46,234 bases of DNA from a virus. The translations under genes and the position numbers were made by a program. Numbering within the stretch: the stretch's first letter is position 1; each line of letters opens with the position of its first letter. Under the pieces are notes generated by a model that ran no database searches, was not told where the DNA came from, and was given only the letters and a program-made list of their open reading frames with translations. The stretch lies in IMG/VR virus record IMGVR_UViG_3300036846_000897, positions 1 through 46,234 of that record; one strand, 5' to 3'. Of this stretch, positions 31,844 to 38,600 are shown in pieces.

Positions 31844-32167
31844 TCAGTCGCCATAGGCGAAGCGATCGAGCACGTCGGCCAATTCACCCTTGGCGATCGA
31901 CGAGGCGTCGAGCGACTTGTTGGCCTCGCCGCGCCCGAGCTTGTCCTTGGCGGCGAATATCTCGCGCACCACCTCGTGCATCTGGCGGTGGGTGAGCCGC
32001 TTGATCAAGGCCTTGATGAGGTCGAGCGGGTCCGTGCTTGGCGCCGGCTGCGACGACACCAGCTGGCGCTCCAGTGCTTCGAGCACCGGCCGCTCGTGCT
32101 TCGGCGCATAGGCGCTGACTGGCCGCTCCGGGGTGAGATCGCGCGGCATCGGGATGTCACTGGCCAT
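31844..32167 (-). CDS. Hypothetical protein of replication operon
   Basis: Protein of 107 aa: a Pro-rich polar N-terminus and a helical C-terminal half (DLIKALIKRLTHRQMHEVVR then ELADVLDRFAYGD). AGGAGG lies 6 nt upstream of the ATG, one of the best ribosome sites in the window. Context points to replication or recombination. No family recognised. Confidence 0.65.
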   Translation of the reverse strand: MASDIPMPRDLTPERPVSAYAPKHERPVLEALERQLVSSQPAPSTDPLDLIKALIKRLTHRQMHEVVREIFAAKDKLGRGEANKSLDASSIAKGELADVLDRFAYGD

Positions 32168-32185
32168 GGGTTTCCTCCTGTGGGT

Positions 32186-32845
32186 TCACAGTTCATGTCC
32201 GCAATGGGGGCAGCGGCGACGCTTTCGGAATCCAGCCTTGATGGCGGCAGCGTTGGCGCTGATCTCGCCGGCACGAACCTGGGCGGCGAGGTCGATGAAG
32301 CCGTCACGATCGAGACGGGCGAGGGTGCGCTCTATTGAGCCGTCACCTTTCAAGCGCGTATTGCGCACTTGATTTTTTATTACTGTATCCTGAGATTGAG
32401 CCGTGGAAGCCAAAGAGCGTTGTGCTTCTAAGGCGGTAGGTACCTGGCGCTCGCAATCGAGACTGGAAACTTCCAGCTTGACATTCGCCTTTGGTCTTCC
32501 CGCACCTTTTCGAGCGCCGCCGTGCTGTGCATACCTCTTCGCCGTCTCCAACGGCAGCGGGTGTGCCGGCGGATTGAGCCGCAGCCAGTCGACCGCGAGC
32601 CTGATCTCCTCGGGCTCCAGCTCGTAGCCGTTGCGCACCATCTCGTCGGCGCTGGCGAAGCCAAGCTCGGCGTACATGAGCTTGGCGTCGTCGACGAACT
32701 GGACGAGACAGCTGCAGTCGTGCGTCAGGTTCACCGCGAGAAAATATTTGCGCAGGTTCATCAGGCTGCGCCACTTCTCTCGCGGTACGCTGCGCAGGAA
32801 GTCGGTCGCTTCAATTTGACCGGAATCTACAGAGACAGAAGCCAT
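32186..32845 (-). CDS. Putative DNA-binding protein with GARKGAGRP motif
   Basis: Protein of 219 aa. A central HGGARKGAGRPKANVKLE segment is an AT-hook-like basic patch found in plasmid and phage replication proteins. The segment TLARLDRDGFIDLAAQVRAG then EISANAAAIKAGFRKR is a helical motif I have seen in phage and mobile-element proteins. It ends with CPHCGHEL, half of a zinc ribbon. The start overlaps the helicase stop by 19 nt. Likely a DNA-binding partner of the helicase; function not established. Confidence 0.6.
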   Translation of the reverse strand: MASVSVDSGQIEATDFLRSVPREKWRSLMNLRKYFLAVNLTHDCSCLVQFVDDAKLMYAELGFASADEMVRNGYELEPEEIRLAVDWLRLNPPAHPLPLETAKRYAQHGGARKGAGRPKANVKLEVSSLDCERQVPTALEAQRSLASTAQSQDTVIKNQVRNTRLKGDGSIERTLARLDRDGFIDLAAQVRAGEISANAAAIKAGFRKRRRCPHCGHEL

Positions 32846-34647
32846 GACGGCAGGCTCCCGCGTTCACGGATGTCACGATCGAGGGCGACACACCATCCAT
32901 AATGGCGCGTCAGAACCTCGATATCGTTTTCGATCGCACCGCAGACCTGTTTTTTCCGAGTGTTGATTGCCTTTTTGATTTCACCGCGCAGCTTTACCTG
33001 ATCGTCGACATTCCGCCCGGCGCGCTTGAGCATGATCAGCACCGCGCCAGTGAGACCGGACACAATCCCGGAGACCTTGTCGCGCCACTGCTCGTGCACA
33101 GCCCGCTCGTCATGCTCGGCCGCCTCCTTCTTTCGCATCGTGCGATAGAGTTCGATGATCGCCGACCAGTCTGGGTGCGACGGGTCTCGGCTCATGCCGG
33201 CAAAGTCGACATACGACGGGTTTGTCTGCTCGACGACCTCGGCCATCAATCTCACTCCGTCGCTGCCGCTGTCGATTTCCAGCAGCTCAACATTAAAAAT
33301 ACTGATGTCCGGGTTTTGTGGCGGAGGTGGTGGCAGATCAGCAGGGTTATCCGGCGTGGTTTCCTCCTTTTGCGGAGGCTCCATATCCATCGCATCCATG
33401 ATGGCGCTGCCAAGATACTCTTTGGAGGCAAACTCGGAGGACGAGTCAAAACTAATATTGCATTCGACACCGGGGATGTATCGAGCGCCGCGACCTATGA
33501 TCTGCAGGATTTTGTTGCAGATCGAAGCATTGCATAAGAGCACAATCTCGCTCACGAGGATGGCATCGAGCCCCTCACCGGCCATTCCGACGTGCACCAA
33601 AACATCCAGTTCTGGGTGCCGTATTCCGTTCTCGTCCTTCTGTGGACAGAACGCCCGCAGCGCCCGCTCATTCTCTTCTGGTGTGCGCCCGTTTTCTCCA
33701 GTCCCCACCCAATCAACCCGCAGCTCGGGGTACATCGACCGAACCTGTTCACAAACGAGCGCGGCGTGTGAGACGCACATCGCACTGATCAGCGCCTGCA
33801 ACTTGTATTTTGTGTCCAGCCGGGATCGCAGCATTCGATCGATCGGGATCGACACGAGCGGGGACACGTACTTCGGAGACCAGCGCATCTTTCGCTCAAT
33901 GCGGAGCTTCTCTATCGCTTCGGGCTCAGCGCTGCCGGCCGCCTCGATCAGCTCGTCAGTCGTAAAGCTCAGCGTTCCCTGGTCTTCAGTAATGGCCTCG
34001 ACACGATAGCTGTACGCGTGAGCCTTCAGCGGCTTGACGGCCCCCTCGCTCACCGCCTGCCGATACGAAACGCTGACATGAGGAAGCCCAAACGCTCCAT
34101 CCCTTGCGCTCCTGGTGGGTGTTGCGCTGAGCACCATCAAGAATGCACGATTGAGGCCCAGCACGGCACGGCCCCAAGTCTTGTCGGTTCCATAGTGGTG
34201 ATATTCGTCAACCACGATCATCCACTGGCCAAGACCAAGGAGGTCGTTCACGAGCCGGCCACCGCGGTCCTGAACCAACGACTGGATTGTGATGGCAAAA
34301 ATCTGCCGGGTGTTTTTTTGGTGATGTTTGTAGGCGGTTGTACCGGCGTGGCGGATGTCGATAATTTTCAGCGGACCACCGACGCCGGCATCGCGCAAGT
34401 CCCTCTCGCCATCGAGGATAAACTGATCGAGCTGCGCGTCGGTGGGAAAAATCGCGAGAAGCCTGTTGCATAGACCAGCCGCCCGCTTGAGCGAATACAC
34501 AAAACAGAATGCAAGTGTTTTGCCATACCCAGTTGGTAGCTTGACGTTCAGAAGTAATCGCTGGGTGCACTCGTCGATTACGAGTCGCTGTCCTTTGCGT
34601 GGGTCTTTTCTAAATGGCATCCCGGATGCATCGGTTGCATGTTCCAT
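32827..34647 (-). CDS. SF2 DEAD/DEAH-box helicase
   Basis: Protein of 606 aa with a complete superfamily 2 motor. Motif I is LPTGYGKT (37-44), motif II VVDEYHHYG (DEYH at 147-150), motif III LSAT (173-176), and motif VI QIIGRGAR (382-389). A Pro-rich linker (about 430-447) leads to a helical, charged C-terminal domain. ATP-driven unwinding or remodelling of DNA during phage replication is likely; a defence or anti-defence helicase is a less likely alternative. The start overlaps the HNH gene by 70 nt; the in-frame ATG at 34620 (Met10) would shorten this to 43 nt. Confidence 0.85.
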   Translation of the reverse strand: MEHATDASGMPFRKDPRKGQRLVIDECTQRLLLNVKLPTGYGKTLAFCFVYSLKRAAGLCNRLLAIFPTDAQLDQFILDGERDLRDAGVGGPLKIIDIRHAGTTAYKHHQKNTRQIFAITIQSLVQDRGGRLVNDLLGLGQWMIVVDEYHHYGTDKTWGRAVLGLNRAFLMVLSATPTRSARDGAFGLPHVSVSYRQAVSEGAVKPLKAHAYSYRVEAITEDQGTLSFTTDELIEAAGSAEPEAIEKLRIERKMRWSPKYVSPLVSIPIDRMLRSRLDTKYKLQALISAMCVSHAALVCEQVRSMYPELRVDWVGTGENGRTPEENERALRAFCPQKDENGIRHPELDVLVHVGMAGEGLDAILVSEIVLLCNASICNKILQIIGRGARYIPGVECNISFDSSSEFASKEYLGSAIMDAMDMEPPQKEETTPDNPADLPPPPPQNPDISIFNVELLEIDSGSDGVRLMAEVVEQTNPSYVDFAGMSRDPSHPDWSAIIELYRTMRKKEAAEHDERAVHEQWRDKVSGIVSGLTGAVLIMLKRAGRNVDDQVKLRGEIKKAINTRKKQVCGAIENDIEVLTRHYGWCVALDRDIRERGSLPSWLLSL

Positions 34648-34790
34648 ATTGTGGTTTCTCCTCCCTGAGAAAACGGAACCATGTGATCGATCTCAAAGCT
34701 CTCGTCGAGTTCTTCGCCGCAGATAGCGCATCGCCCGTCAAACAGGCTGAAGAGCAATTCACGCTCGCGTTTGTTGGCCAGCCTCCTCAT
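34578..34790 (-). CDS. HNH endonuclease
   Basis: Protein of 70 aa: MRRLANKRERELLFSLFDGR, then CAICGEELDESFEIDHMVPF, SQGGETTIWNMQPMHPGCH. This is a minimal HNH_5-type nuclease with a CxxC...CH zinc site, the DHMVPFSQGG core, the central Asn and the final His. Start chosen at ATG 34790, which overlaps the GcrA stop as ATGA; longer frames are shadows. It may act as a replication or recombination nuclease or a homing enzyme. Confidence 0.8.
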   Translation of the reverse strand: MRRLANKRERELLFSLFDGRCAICGEELDESFEIDHMVPFSQGGETTIWNMQPMHPGCHLEKTHAKDSDS

Positions 34791-35230
34791 GACGCTCCGC
34801 GCGCATTGAGCCACGCATGATGTGGGCAGTACGACGAGCCCTCGACCGCCATGCCGCCGCAGTAGAGCTTCGCCCGGATGTCGCGCTCGTCGTTGCGCCA
34901 CATCGGCCAGTGGCAAGCGTCCTCGGTCAGCTCGGTGATCAGGCAGGGCGCGCTGTGCAGCTCGGGCTGACCGTGCTTGGCGTGGCTGGGTTCGCGAAAC
35001 CTCACGCGTGGCCGCGGCACCCATGGGTGCGATGGCTTGGGCTGGGCAGGCTTACGCTTGCGCTTCGGCGGCGGCCGTTCCGGCACTGTGCAGTGCAGGC
35101 CGAGGCGCGTCAGCTTGCCGATGACACTGTTGCGGGTGGTGCCGAGCCAGTCGGCGATGACGCGCGCGGTGCATCCCTCGGCACACATGCGCCGCAGGTC
35201 GCCAATTTCCTTTTCGTTCCAGTCATGCAT
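34787..35230 (-). CDS. gcrA: GcrA-like cell-cycle regulator
   Basis: Protein of 147 aa resembling alphaproteobacterial GcrA, which binds RNA polymerase sigma-70 holoenzyme and activates promoters with methylated GANTC sites. The N-terminal HTH (DWNEKEIGDLRRMCAEGCTA then IADWLGTTRNSVIGKLTRLG) is typical: W near the start, Asn35-Ser36-Val37-Ile38-Gly39-Lys40. A basic Pro-rich linker follows, then the C-terminal CHWPM...YCGGMAVEGSSYCPHHAW domain with Cys/His residues. Start at ATG 35230, which overlaps the upstream stop by 8 nt. In a phage it could redirect host transcription or time replication to the cell cycle. Confidence 0.85.
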   Translation of the reverse strand: MHDWNEKEIGDLRRMCAEGCTARVIADWLGTTRNSVIGKLTRLGLHCTVPERPPPKRKRKPAQPKPSHPWVPRPRVRFREPSHAKHGQPELHSAPCLITELTEDACHWPMWRNDERDIRAKLYCGGMAVEGSSYCPHHAWLNARGAS

Positions 35231-35471
35231 GACCGTGCCGGGTCGAGGGTTGGTCGGCGGGCCGCTCCATGCCCGGCCACAGGCTGGGGGATGCGGTGAG
35301 CCCGCGCTCGGCAAGCGCCTTGGTGATCAGCAGGTAGGTCCAGGACGGGAAGTAGCCTTTGCTTAGCCAATTGAAGGCGCGGCTGTACTTGGCGCCGGTG
35401 AGGGCGGCGACTTTGGGCGTGCCGCCGAGGGCGGCGATGACGGTGCGTGCCGTGCGCAGGTTCTTGGTCAT
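35223..35471 (-). CDS. Cro-like HTH protein, first gene of the left early operon
   Basis: Protein of 82 aa with a helix-turn-helix at about 13-45 (VIAALGGTPKVAALTGAKYS then RAFNWLSKGYFPSWTYLLI), like Cro/YdaS-type regulators. It is the first gene transcribed leftward and faces the CI-like repressor across a 113-bp control region. There is no ribosome site: the ATG sits exactly where transcription from the promoter at 35478-35506 should begin, so the mRNA is probably leaderless. Likely role: the lytic-side repressor competing with the CI-like protein for shared operators. Confidence 0.75.
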   Translation of the reverse strand: MTKNLRTARTVIAALGGTPKVAALTGAKYSRAFNWLSKGYFPSWTYLLITKALAERGLTASPSLWPGMERPADQPSTRHGHA

Positions 35472-35477
35472 TGGCCA

Positions 35478-35506
35478 GCTATAGCCAACTCAGTTGTAGT
35501 GTGCAA
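35478..35506 (-). promoter_or_regulatory. Left early promoter with operator in spacer
   Basis: Minus strand: -35 TTGCAC (35501-35506), a 17-bp spacer, -10 TATAGC (35478-35483). The spacer contains the palindrome CAACTGAGTTG (35486-35496). The first transcribed base predicted (7 nt after the -10) is the A of the Cro-like ATG. Confidence 0.65.
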
Positions 35507-35527
35507 GGCCGGAAAGTTTCGCTCGCA

Positions 35528-35543
35528 TCAAATTAAATTGGAT
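35528..35543. promoter_or_regulatory. Operator-like site upstream of repressor gene
   Basis: TCAAATTAAATTGGAT matches the operator of the right promoter (TCCAATTGAGTTGGAT, 36543-36558) at 13 of 16 positions. Lying between the two divergent genes, it may mediate autoregulation of the repressor. I find no good promoter for the repressor itself. A GAGTC (GANTC) methylation site is at 35554. Confidence 0.45.
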
Positions 35544-35584
35544 GTTAAGGTGCGAGTCCCGATGGAACCGGGAAGGAACCTTGA

Positions 35585-35920
35585 ATGAAGCTGTACTCGA
35601 GCGGCGACGAAGCCGTCGAGCCCGACATGGGCGAGCGTGTGCGGGCGATCAGACAGTCCACCGGCATGAATGCCGCCCAGTTTCAACGCTGGCTCAACGC
35701 CAAGGGCATCGCCGTCAACTACTCGACCTGGATGAACTACGAGAAGGGCTACGCGATGTACTGGCGCACCGCGCGCCAGCTGTGCGAGCTGTTCCCGGTG
35801 ATTTCGATGGACTACATCTACCGCAACACCAAACACTCGATGATCCTGACGAAACAGCTGCAGGCCATCGCTAAGGCGCATCCAGACGCCGCAGCTCCAC
35901 GTCAACCTGAGCCGGCGTGA
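35585..35920 (+). CDS. CI-like phage repressor (XRE-family HTH)
   Basis: Protein of 111 aa with an XRE helix-turn-helix: GERVRAIRQSTGMNAAQFQR, WLNAKGIAVNYSTWMNYEKG, then RQLCELFPVISMDYIYR. It lacks a C-terminal LexA/S24 peptidase domain, so induction must differ from lambda CI. Its position opposite the Cro-like gene and between the two operator-bearing promoters marks it as the lysogeny repressor. AAGGA lies 7 nt upstream of the ATG. The 3' end overlaps the convergent membrane-protein gene by 50 nt. Confidence 0.75.
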   Translation: MKLYSSGDEAVEPDMGERVRAIRQSTGMNAAQFQRWLNAKGIAVNYSTWMNYEKGYAMYWRTARQLCELFPVISMDYIYRNTKHSMILTKQLQAIAKAHPDAAAPRQPEPA

Positions 35921-36377
35921 GTTCGTAGCGCGTCGCCACCCGCATGTGGTGGCCCTTTATCCGCTCGAAGGTGACGAGCCACGTGCTGCCGTTAGCGCCG
36001 TCCACGACACGTTCGATAAAATGCGGAGGATCGCGCTGCATGTAGCGACGCTCCGCGGCGTTGCCGCCGTCGCGGTGGAACAGCCAGTGATGTGCCGGCT
36101 CCGGCACCGGCAGCAGGTAGGCCGCGAGCAACAGGCCACAGAACACGAAGCCCACGGTCGCCATCTGCCACCGCGTGACGATCAGCGGCGAGCGAATGCG
36201 CTCGATGTCATCCGTCTCCGGAAACGTCTGGTTGCCCCAGTCTGACATGCGGCGATGCTTCTTCATCCACCGCACATGGCCGTCGTCGCCGACAATGATG
36301 CCCAGCTCGCCCTTTTTGACCGTGCCGTGCGGCGCGTAGTCGATGTTTCGCTTTGCGCGCACAAAACCGCAATGCAT
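35871..36377 (-). CDS. Single-pass membrane protein in the immunity region
   Basis: Protein of 168 aa. The N-terminal part is cytoplasmic-looking (GTVKKGELGIIVGDDGHVRW then MKKHRRMSDWGNQ), followed by one membrane helix at about 69-90 (TVGFVFCGLLLAAYLLPV) and a C-terminal soluble domain. GGAG lies 6 nt before the ATG at 36377; the frame extends further upstream but without coding character. Its location inside the immunity region, convergent with the repressor, is typical of genes expressed in lysogens, such as superinfection exclusion proteins. That role is inference. Confidence 0.6.
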   Translation of the reverse strand: MHCGFVRAKRNIDYAPHGTVKKGELGIIVGDDGHVRWMKKHRRMSDWGNQTFPETDDIERIRSPLIVTRWQMATVGFVFCGLLLAAYLLPVPEPAHHWLFHRDGGNAAERRYMQRDPPHFIERVVDGANGSTWLVTFERIKGHHMRVATRYELTPAQVDVELRRLDAP

Positions 36378-36469
36378 GGGGCGCTCCTGAGACAGGCTAC
36401 AGCAGTACGACTGCTCCATATAATTTCGATGACGGTGCGATGATCCCACCGAAGGGCGGATGTGTCCAG

Positions 36470-36481
36470 CAACTCGATTGG
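36470..36481. promoter_or_regulatory. Operator-like half-palindrome
   Basis: On the minus strand CCAATCGAGTTG differs by one base from the right operator core CCAATTGAGTTG. It lies about 100 bp upstream of the membrane-protein start and 60 bp from the right promoter. A possible weaker relative (minus strand CCATCAAATTATTTTGC) is at 36500-36516. The surrounding 36378-36534 holds nothing else recognisable. Confidence 0.4.
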
Positions 36482-36534
36482 GCAATTTCGCCGTCAGTTG
36501 CAAAATAATTTGATGGCCCGGCGACGGCTGCCGT

Positions 36535-36563
36535 TTGACCTTTCCAATTGAGTTGGATAAGAC
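36535..36563 (+). promoter_or_regulatory. Right early promoter with operator in spacer
   Basis: -35 TTGACC (36535-36540), a 17-bp spacer, -10 TAAGAC (36558-36563). The spacer contains TCCAATTGAGTTGGA (36543-36557), and the operator core sits at the same offset as in the left promoter (CAATTGAGTTG versus CAACTGAGTTG). The expected +1 is 36570, the first base of the leader structure. Confidence 0.65.
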
Positions 36564-36569
36564 GACAGA

Positions 36570-36653
36570 GCCGCCGGCCCGGTGCCCCCTCGGGGCTCCC
36601 TGTGTTCGCACGGAGGTTCCAGCCGGGCCGGCGGCACCCGAGGAGGCGCCCCG
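36570..36653 (+). ncRNA. Structured 5' leader (three-way junction) of the right early transcript
   Basis: A perfect 13-bp stem pairs 36570-36582 (GCCGCCGGCCCGG) with 36623-36635. Inside are a GCCCC-CTC-GGGGC hairpin (36584-36596) and a hairpin with the UUCG tetraloop (GTG-TTCG-CAC, 36602-36611). After the stem come 5 nt, then AGGAGG (36641-36646) and the ATG at 36654. CCCCCTCGG (36585-36593) can also pair 8 of 9 bases with CCGAGGAGG (36638-36646), which would hide the ribosome site. Confidence 0.55.
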
Positions 36654-36920
36654 ATGAAATCGAAGCCCAAGAATTTTGCCGCAAAAAAGAAGCCGGCCCC
36701 GGCACACAAGTCGCCGAAGCTCGCCGCCGCGCCGAAAGACACGCCGGTCCGCAAGATCGTGCAGATCGCACTGGGCGGCGCTGAACATTGGCTGTTGTGC
36801 GATGACGGCACCGCCTGGTTCGGCTCGCCGGGCCACTGGAGCCAGGCCGACACCACAAACGTCACCAATCCGCCGCCGCCGCCCGCGCCAGCATCCGAGC
36901 CGGCGAATGCTCACAGCTGA
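36654..36920 (+). CDS. Small hypothetical protein, first gene of the right early operon
   Basis: Protein of 88 aa: a Lys/Pro/Ala-rich basic N-terminus (MKSKPKNFAAKKKPAPAHKS), then a compact beta-like segment (RKIVQIALGGAEHWLLCDDG, TAWFGSPGHW) and a Pro-rich tail. The strong AGGAGG site and the structured leader suggest controlled, high expression soon after derepression. Unknown family; DNA binding or host takeover is possible. Confidence 0.65.
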   Translation: MKSKPKNFAAKKKPAPAHKSPKLAAAPKDTPVRKIVQIALGGAEHWLLCDDGTAWFGSPGHWSQADTTNVTNPPPPPAPASEPANAHS

Positions 36921-37704
36921 GCAGCTCAAGGCCCGCGCCGGCAAGCTGACCGGCAGCCGCATCGCTTGCCTGATGAAGGGCGATCCCGTCGCCATCGACC
37001 GGCTGTACCGGGAGATGATCGGCGAGGCCGAGGAGGAGGATCTGCGCCACGTCTGGCCGGTGCGCCTCGGCGAGGCGACCGAGCAGCTCAACCTCGACTG
37101 GTTCGAGCAGAAGAACCAGATGCCGGTGACCAGCCGCGGCCGGGTGGTGGTGCACCCGAGGATCAACTGGGCGGCCTGCACGCTCGACGGCTGGTGTGCC
37201 GATCTGAGCTGTCCGATTGAGTGCAAGCACGTCGGTGGCCGCGAGCCGCTGGAGGTGGTGATCGATCGCTACCAGCCGCAGTGCCAATGGCAGATGGAGA
37301 TCACCGGCGCCAACCAATGCGCGCTGTCGGTGATCATGGGCGCCAACGAACCGATCGTCGAATACATCGACCGTGACGATGCCTACATCGCCGAGATGAT
37401 CCGGCGCGGCAGGATGTTCATGGACTGCGTCGCGCGGCGGGTGTCGCCGGTGGCGCTGCCGGCGGCGCCGTCGCCAATCGACGCCAGCAAGGTAATTGAT
37501 CTCAGCACAAACAACACGTGGGTGAGCTTCGCAACTGAGTGGATCGCGACCAAGACCACCGCCGAAAAGTGCAAGGAAGCGGAGAAGGTCCTGAAGTCGA
37601 TCATGCCACCCGATGCCAAGAAAGCATTTGGCGCCGGTGTCAGAATTACCCGTGATCGGGCTGGGAGACTTTCGTTGCGGGAGGACACCAATGAACCTGC
37701 TTGA
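36907..37704 (+). CDS. YqaJ/lambda-exonuclease-like recombination nuclease
   Basis: Protein of 265 aa. The N-terminal RAGKLTGSRIACLMKGD is the usual opening of YqaJ-like exonucleases. Active-site residues visible are Glu near RLGEATEQLN (about 56-59), Asp94 in CTLDGW and Glu105-Cys-Lys107 in PIECKH, matching the PD-(D/E)xK fold. It would resect double-stranded ends 5' to 3' to load the annealase encoded downstream. Start at ATG 36907, overlapping the previous gene by 14 nt; a longer upstream frame is a shadow. Confidence 0.85.
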   Translation: MLTAEQLKARAGKLTGSRIACLMKGDPVAIDRLYREMIGEAEEEDLRHVWPVRLGEATEQLNLDWFEQKNQMPVTSRGRVVVHPRINWAACTLDGWCADLSCPIECKHVGGREPLEVVIDRYQPQCQWQMEITGANQCALSVIMGANEPIVEYIDRDDAYIAEMIRRGRMFMDCVARRVSPVALPAAPSPIDASKVIDLSTNNTWVSFATEWIATKTTAEKCKEAEKVLKSIMPPDAKKAFGAGVRITRDRAGRLSLREDTNEPA

Positions 37705-38158
37705 AAATCTTTGTTACGACCGCCTCACGGGGATATTCACCTGGTCTCGGACAGGCCGGGGTCGACGCGCAAGAGCAGGCAACGCATCTCCAAAGGGTTA
37801 CCGCTCCATCAGGATCGGAGGTGCTCTGTACTACGAGCATCGGCTTGCGTGGCTTGCGGTGTATGGCGTGCTGCCATCCAAAGAGATCGATCACATTAAC
37901 GGCGACCCAGGCGACAATCGAATAGCCAATCTTAGATTGGCGACGCGCCGCGAAAACATGGCAAACGCCAGACGCCACAAGAACAATCGTTCGGGGCTGA
38001 AAGGCGCCTATTACAATATACACCGAGGAAAATGGTACTCGTCTATTCGGGGCCAATTTCTTGGATACGTTGCCACAAAGCAAGAAGCGCATGCCGCCTA
38101 CTGTGACGCCGCCAGAGAGCGCTTCGGTGAGTTTTTTAATCCAGGGTCTGCACAATGA
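37691..38158 (+). CDS. HNH homing endonuclease with AP2-like domain
   Basis: Protein of 155 aa. The core HNH_3 motif is YYEHRLAWLAVYGVLPSKEI, DHINGDPGDNRIANLRLATR and NMANARRHKNN. The C-terminus (SGLKGAYYNIHRGKWYSSIR then EAHAAYCDAARERFGEF) is an AP2-like DNA-binding element. These are typical free-standing homing endonucleases inserted into phage operons. The local base composition is lower in GC than its neighbours, which fits recent arrival. It overlaps the ends of both neighbours. Confidence 0.85.
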   Translation: MNLLENLCYDRLTGIFTWSRTGRGRRARAGNASPKGYRSIRIGGALYYEHRLAWLAVYGVLPSKEIDHINGDPGDNRIANLRLATRRENMANARRHKNNRSGLKGAYYNIHRGKWYSSIRGQFLGYVATKQEAHAAYCDAARERFGEFFNPGSAQ

Positions 38159-38364
38159 TCCGCATCAACGCAGTGCCTGTGCTCGGCCGAGACCTCCGGC
38201 CCGGCGATCTGTTCTCGACGGCCGGGCCCGAATACTGGGACGGCTTCCCAACGTTTCCGTCGATCGGCGAGCGCGTCTACATCCGCACCGCCTCGCCGGC
38301 AGACGAGGCGCCCGACGCCGACGAGGAAGTCTACCGCATCGAAATCACGGAGGCTGCACAATGA
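38155..38364 (+). CDS. Small hypothetical protein
   Basis: Protein of 69 aa: MIRINAVPVLGRDLRPGDLF, STAGPEYWDGFPTFPSIGER, VYIRTASP, then an acidic end. Compact beta-rich protein with an SH3-like look (RPGDLF...ERVYIR). ATGA overlap with the HNH gene and TGATG/ATGA spacing with the next. Unknown function. Confidence 0.6.
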   Translation: MIRINAVPVLGRDLRPGDLFSTAGPEYWDGFPTFPSIGERVYIRTASPADEAPDADEEVYRIEITEAAQ

Positions 38365-38600
38365 TCCCCGAATGTTTCATTGCGGCATGGTGCGTGACGA
38401 TCTATGCGACCGCGCTCGACGCCGGCAGTCGTCACCCGTTCACGGAGCAATATCTGTTCGACGATGAGATCGCCTGCCAGATGTTCAAGGGCATCTACGG
38501 GGCTGACATCGGCAAGGTGCTCACCGGCAAAGGACTGCCGCAGTACCACCGCAACATGATCGTCGAGATGGTGACCTGCAGCCACCCTGGGAGGATTTGA
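38361..38600 (+). CDS. Small hypothetical protein
   Basis: Protein of 79 aa starting at ATG 38361: MIPECFIAAWCVTIYATALD, then FDDEIACQMFKGIYGADIGK and NMIVEMVTCSHPGR. The N-terminus is hydrophobic with two Cys and might be a membrane anchor; the rest is soluble. It overlaps the annealase gene (TGATG). No family recognised. Confidence 0.55.
   Translation: MIPECFIAAWCVTIYATALDAGSRHPFTEQYLFDDEIACQMFKGIYGADIGKVLTGKGLPQYHRNMIVEMVTCSHPGRI

Noticed and set aside
36378-37226. N-terminal extension of the 168-aa membrane protein to 451 aa
   Set aside because: The extension is antisense to the structured leader and exonuclease; a good ribosome site precedes the internal ATG at 36377.
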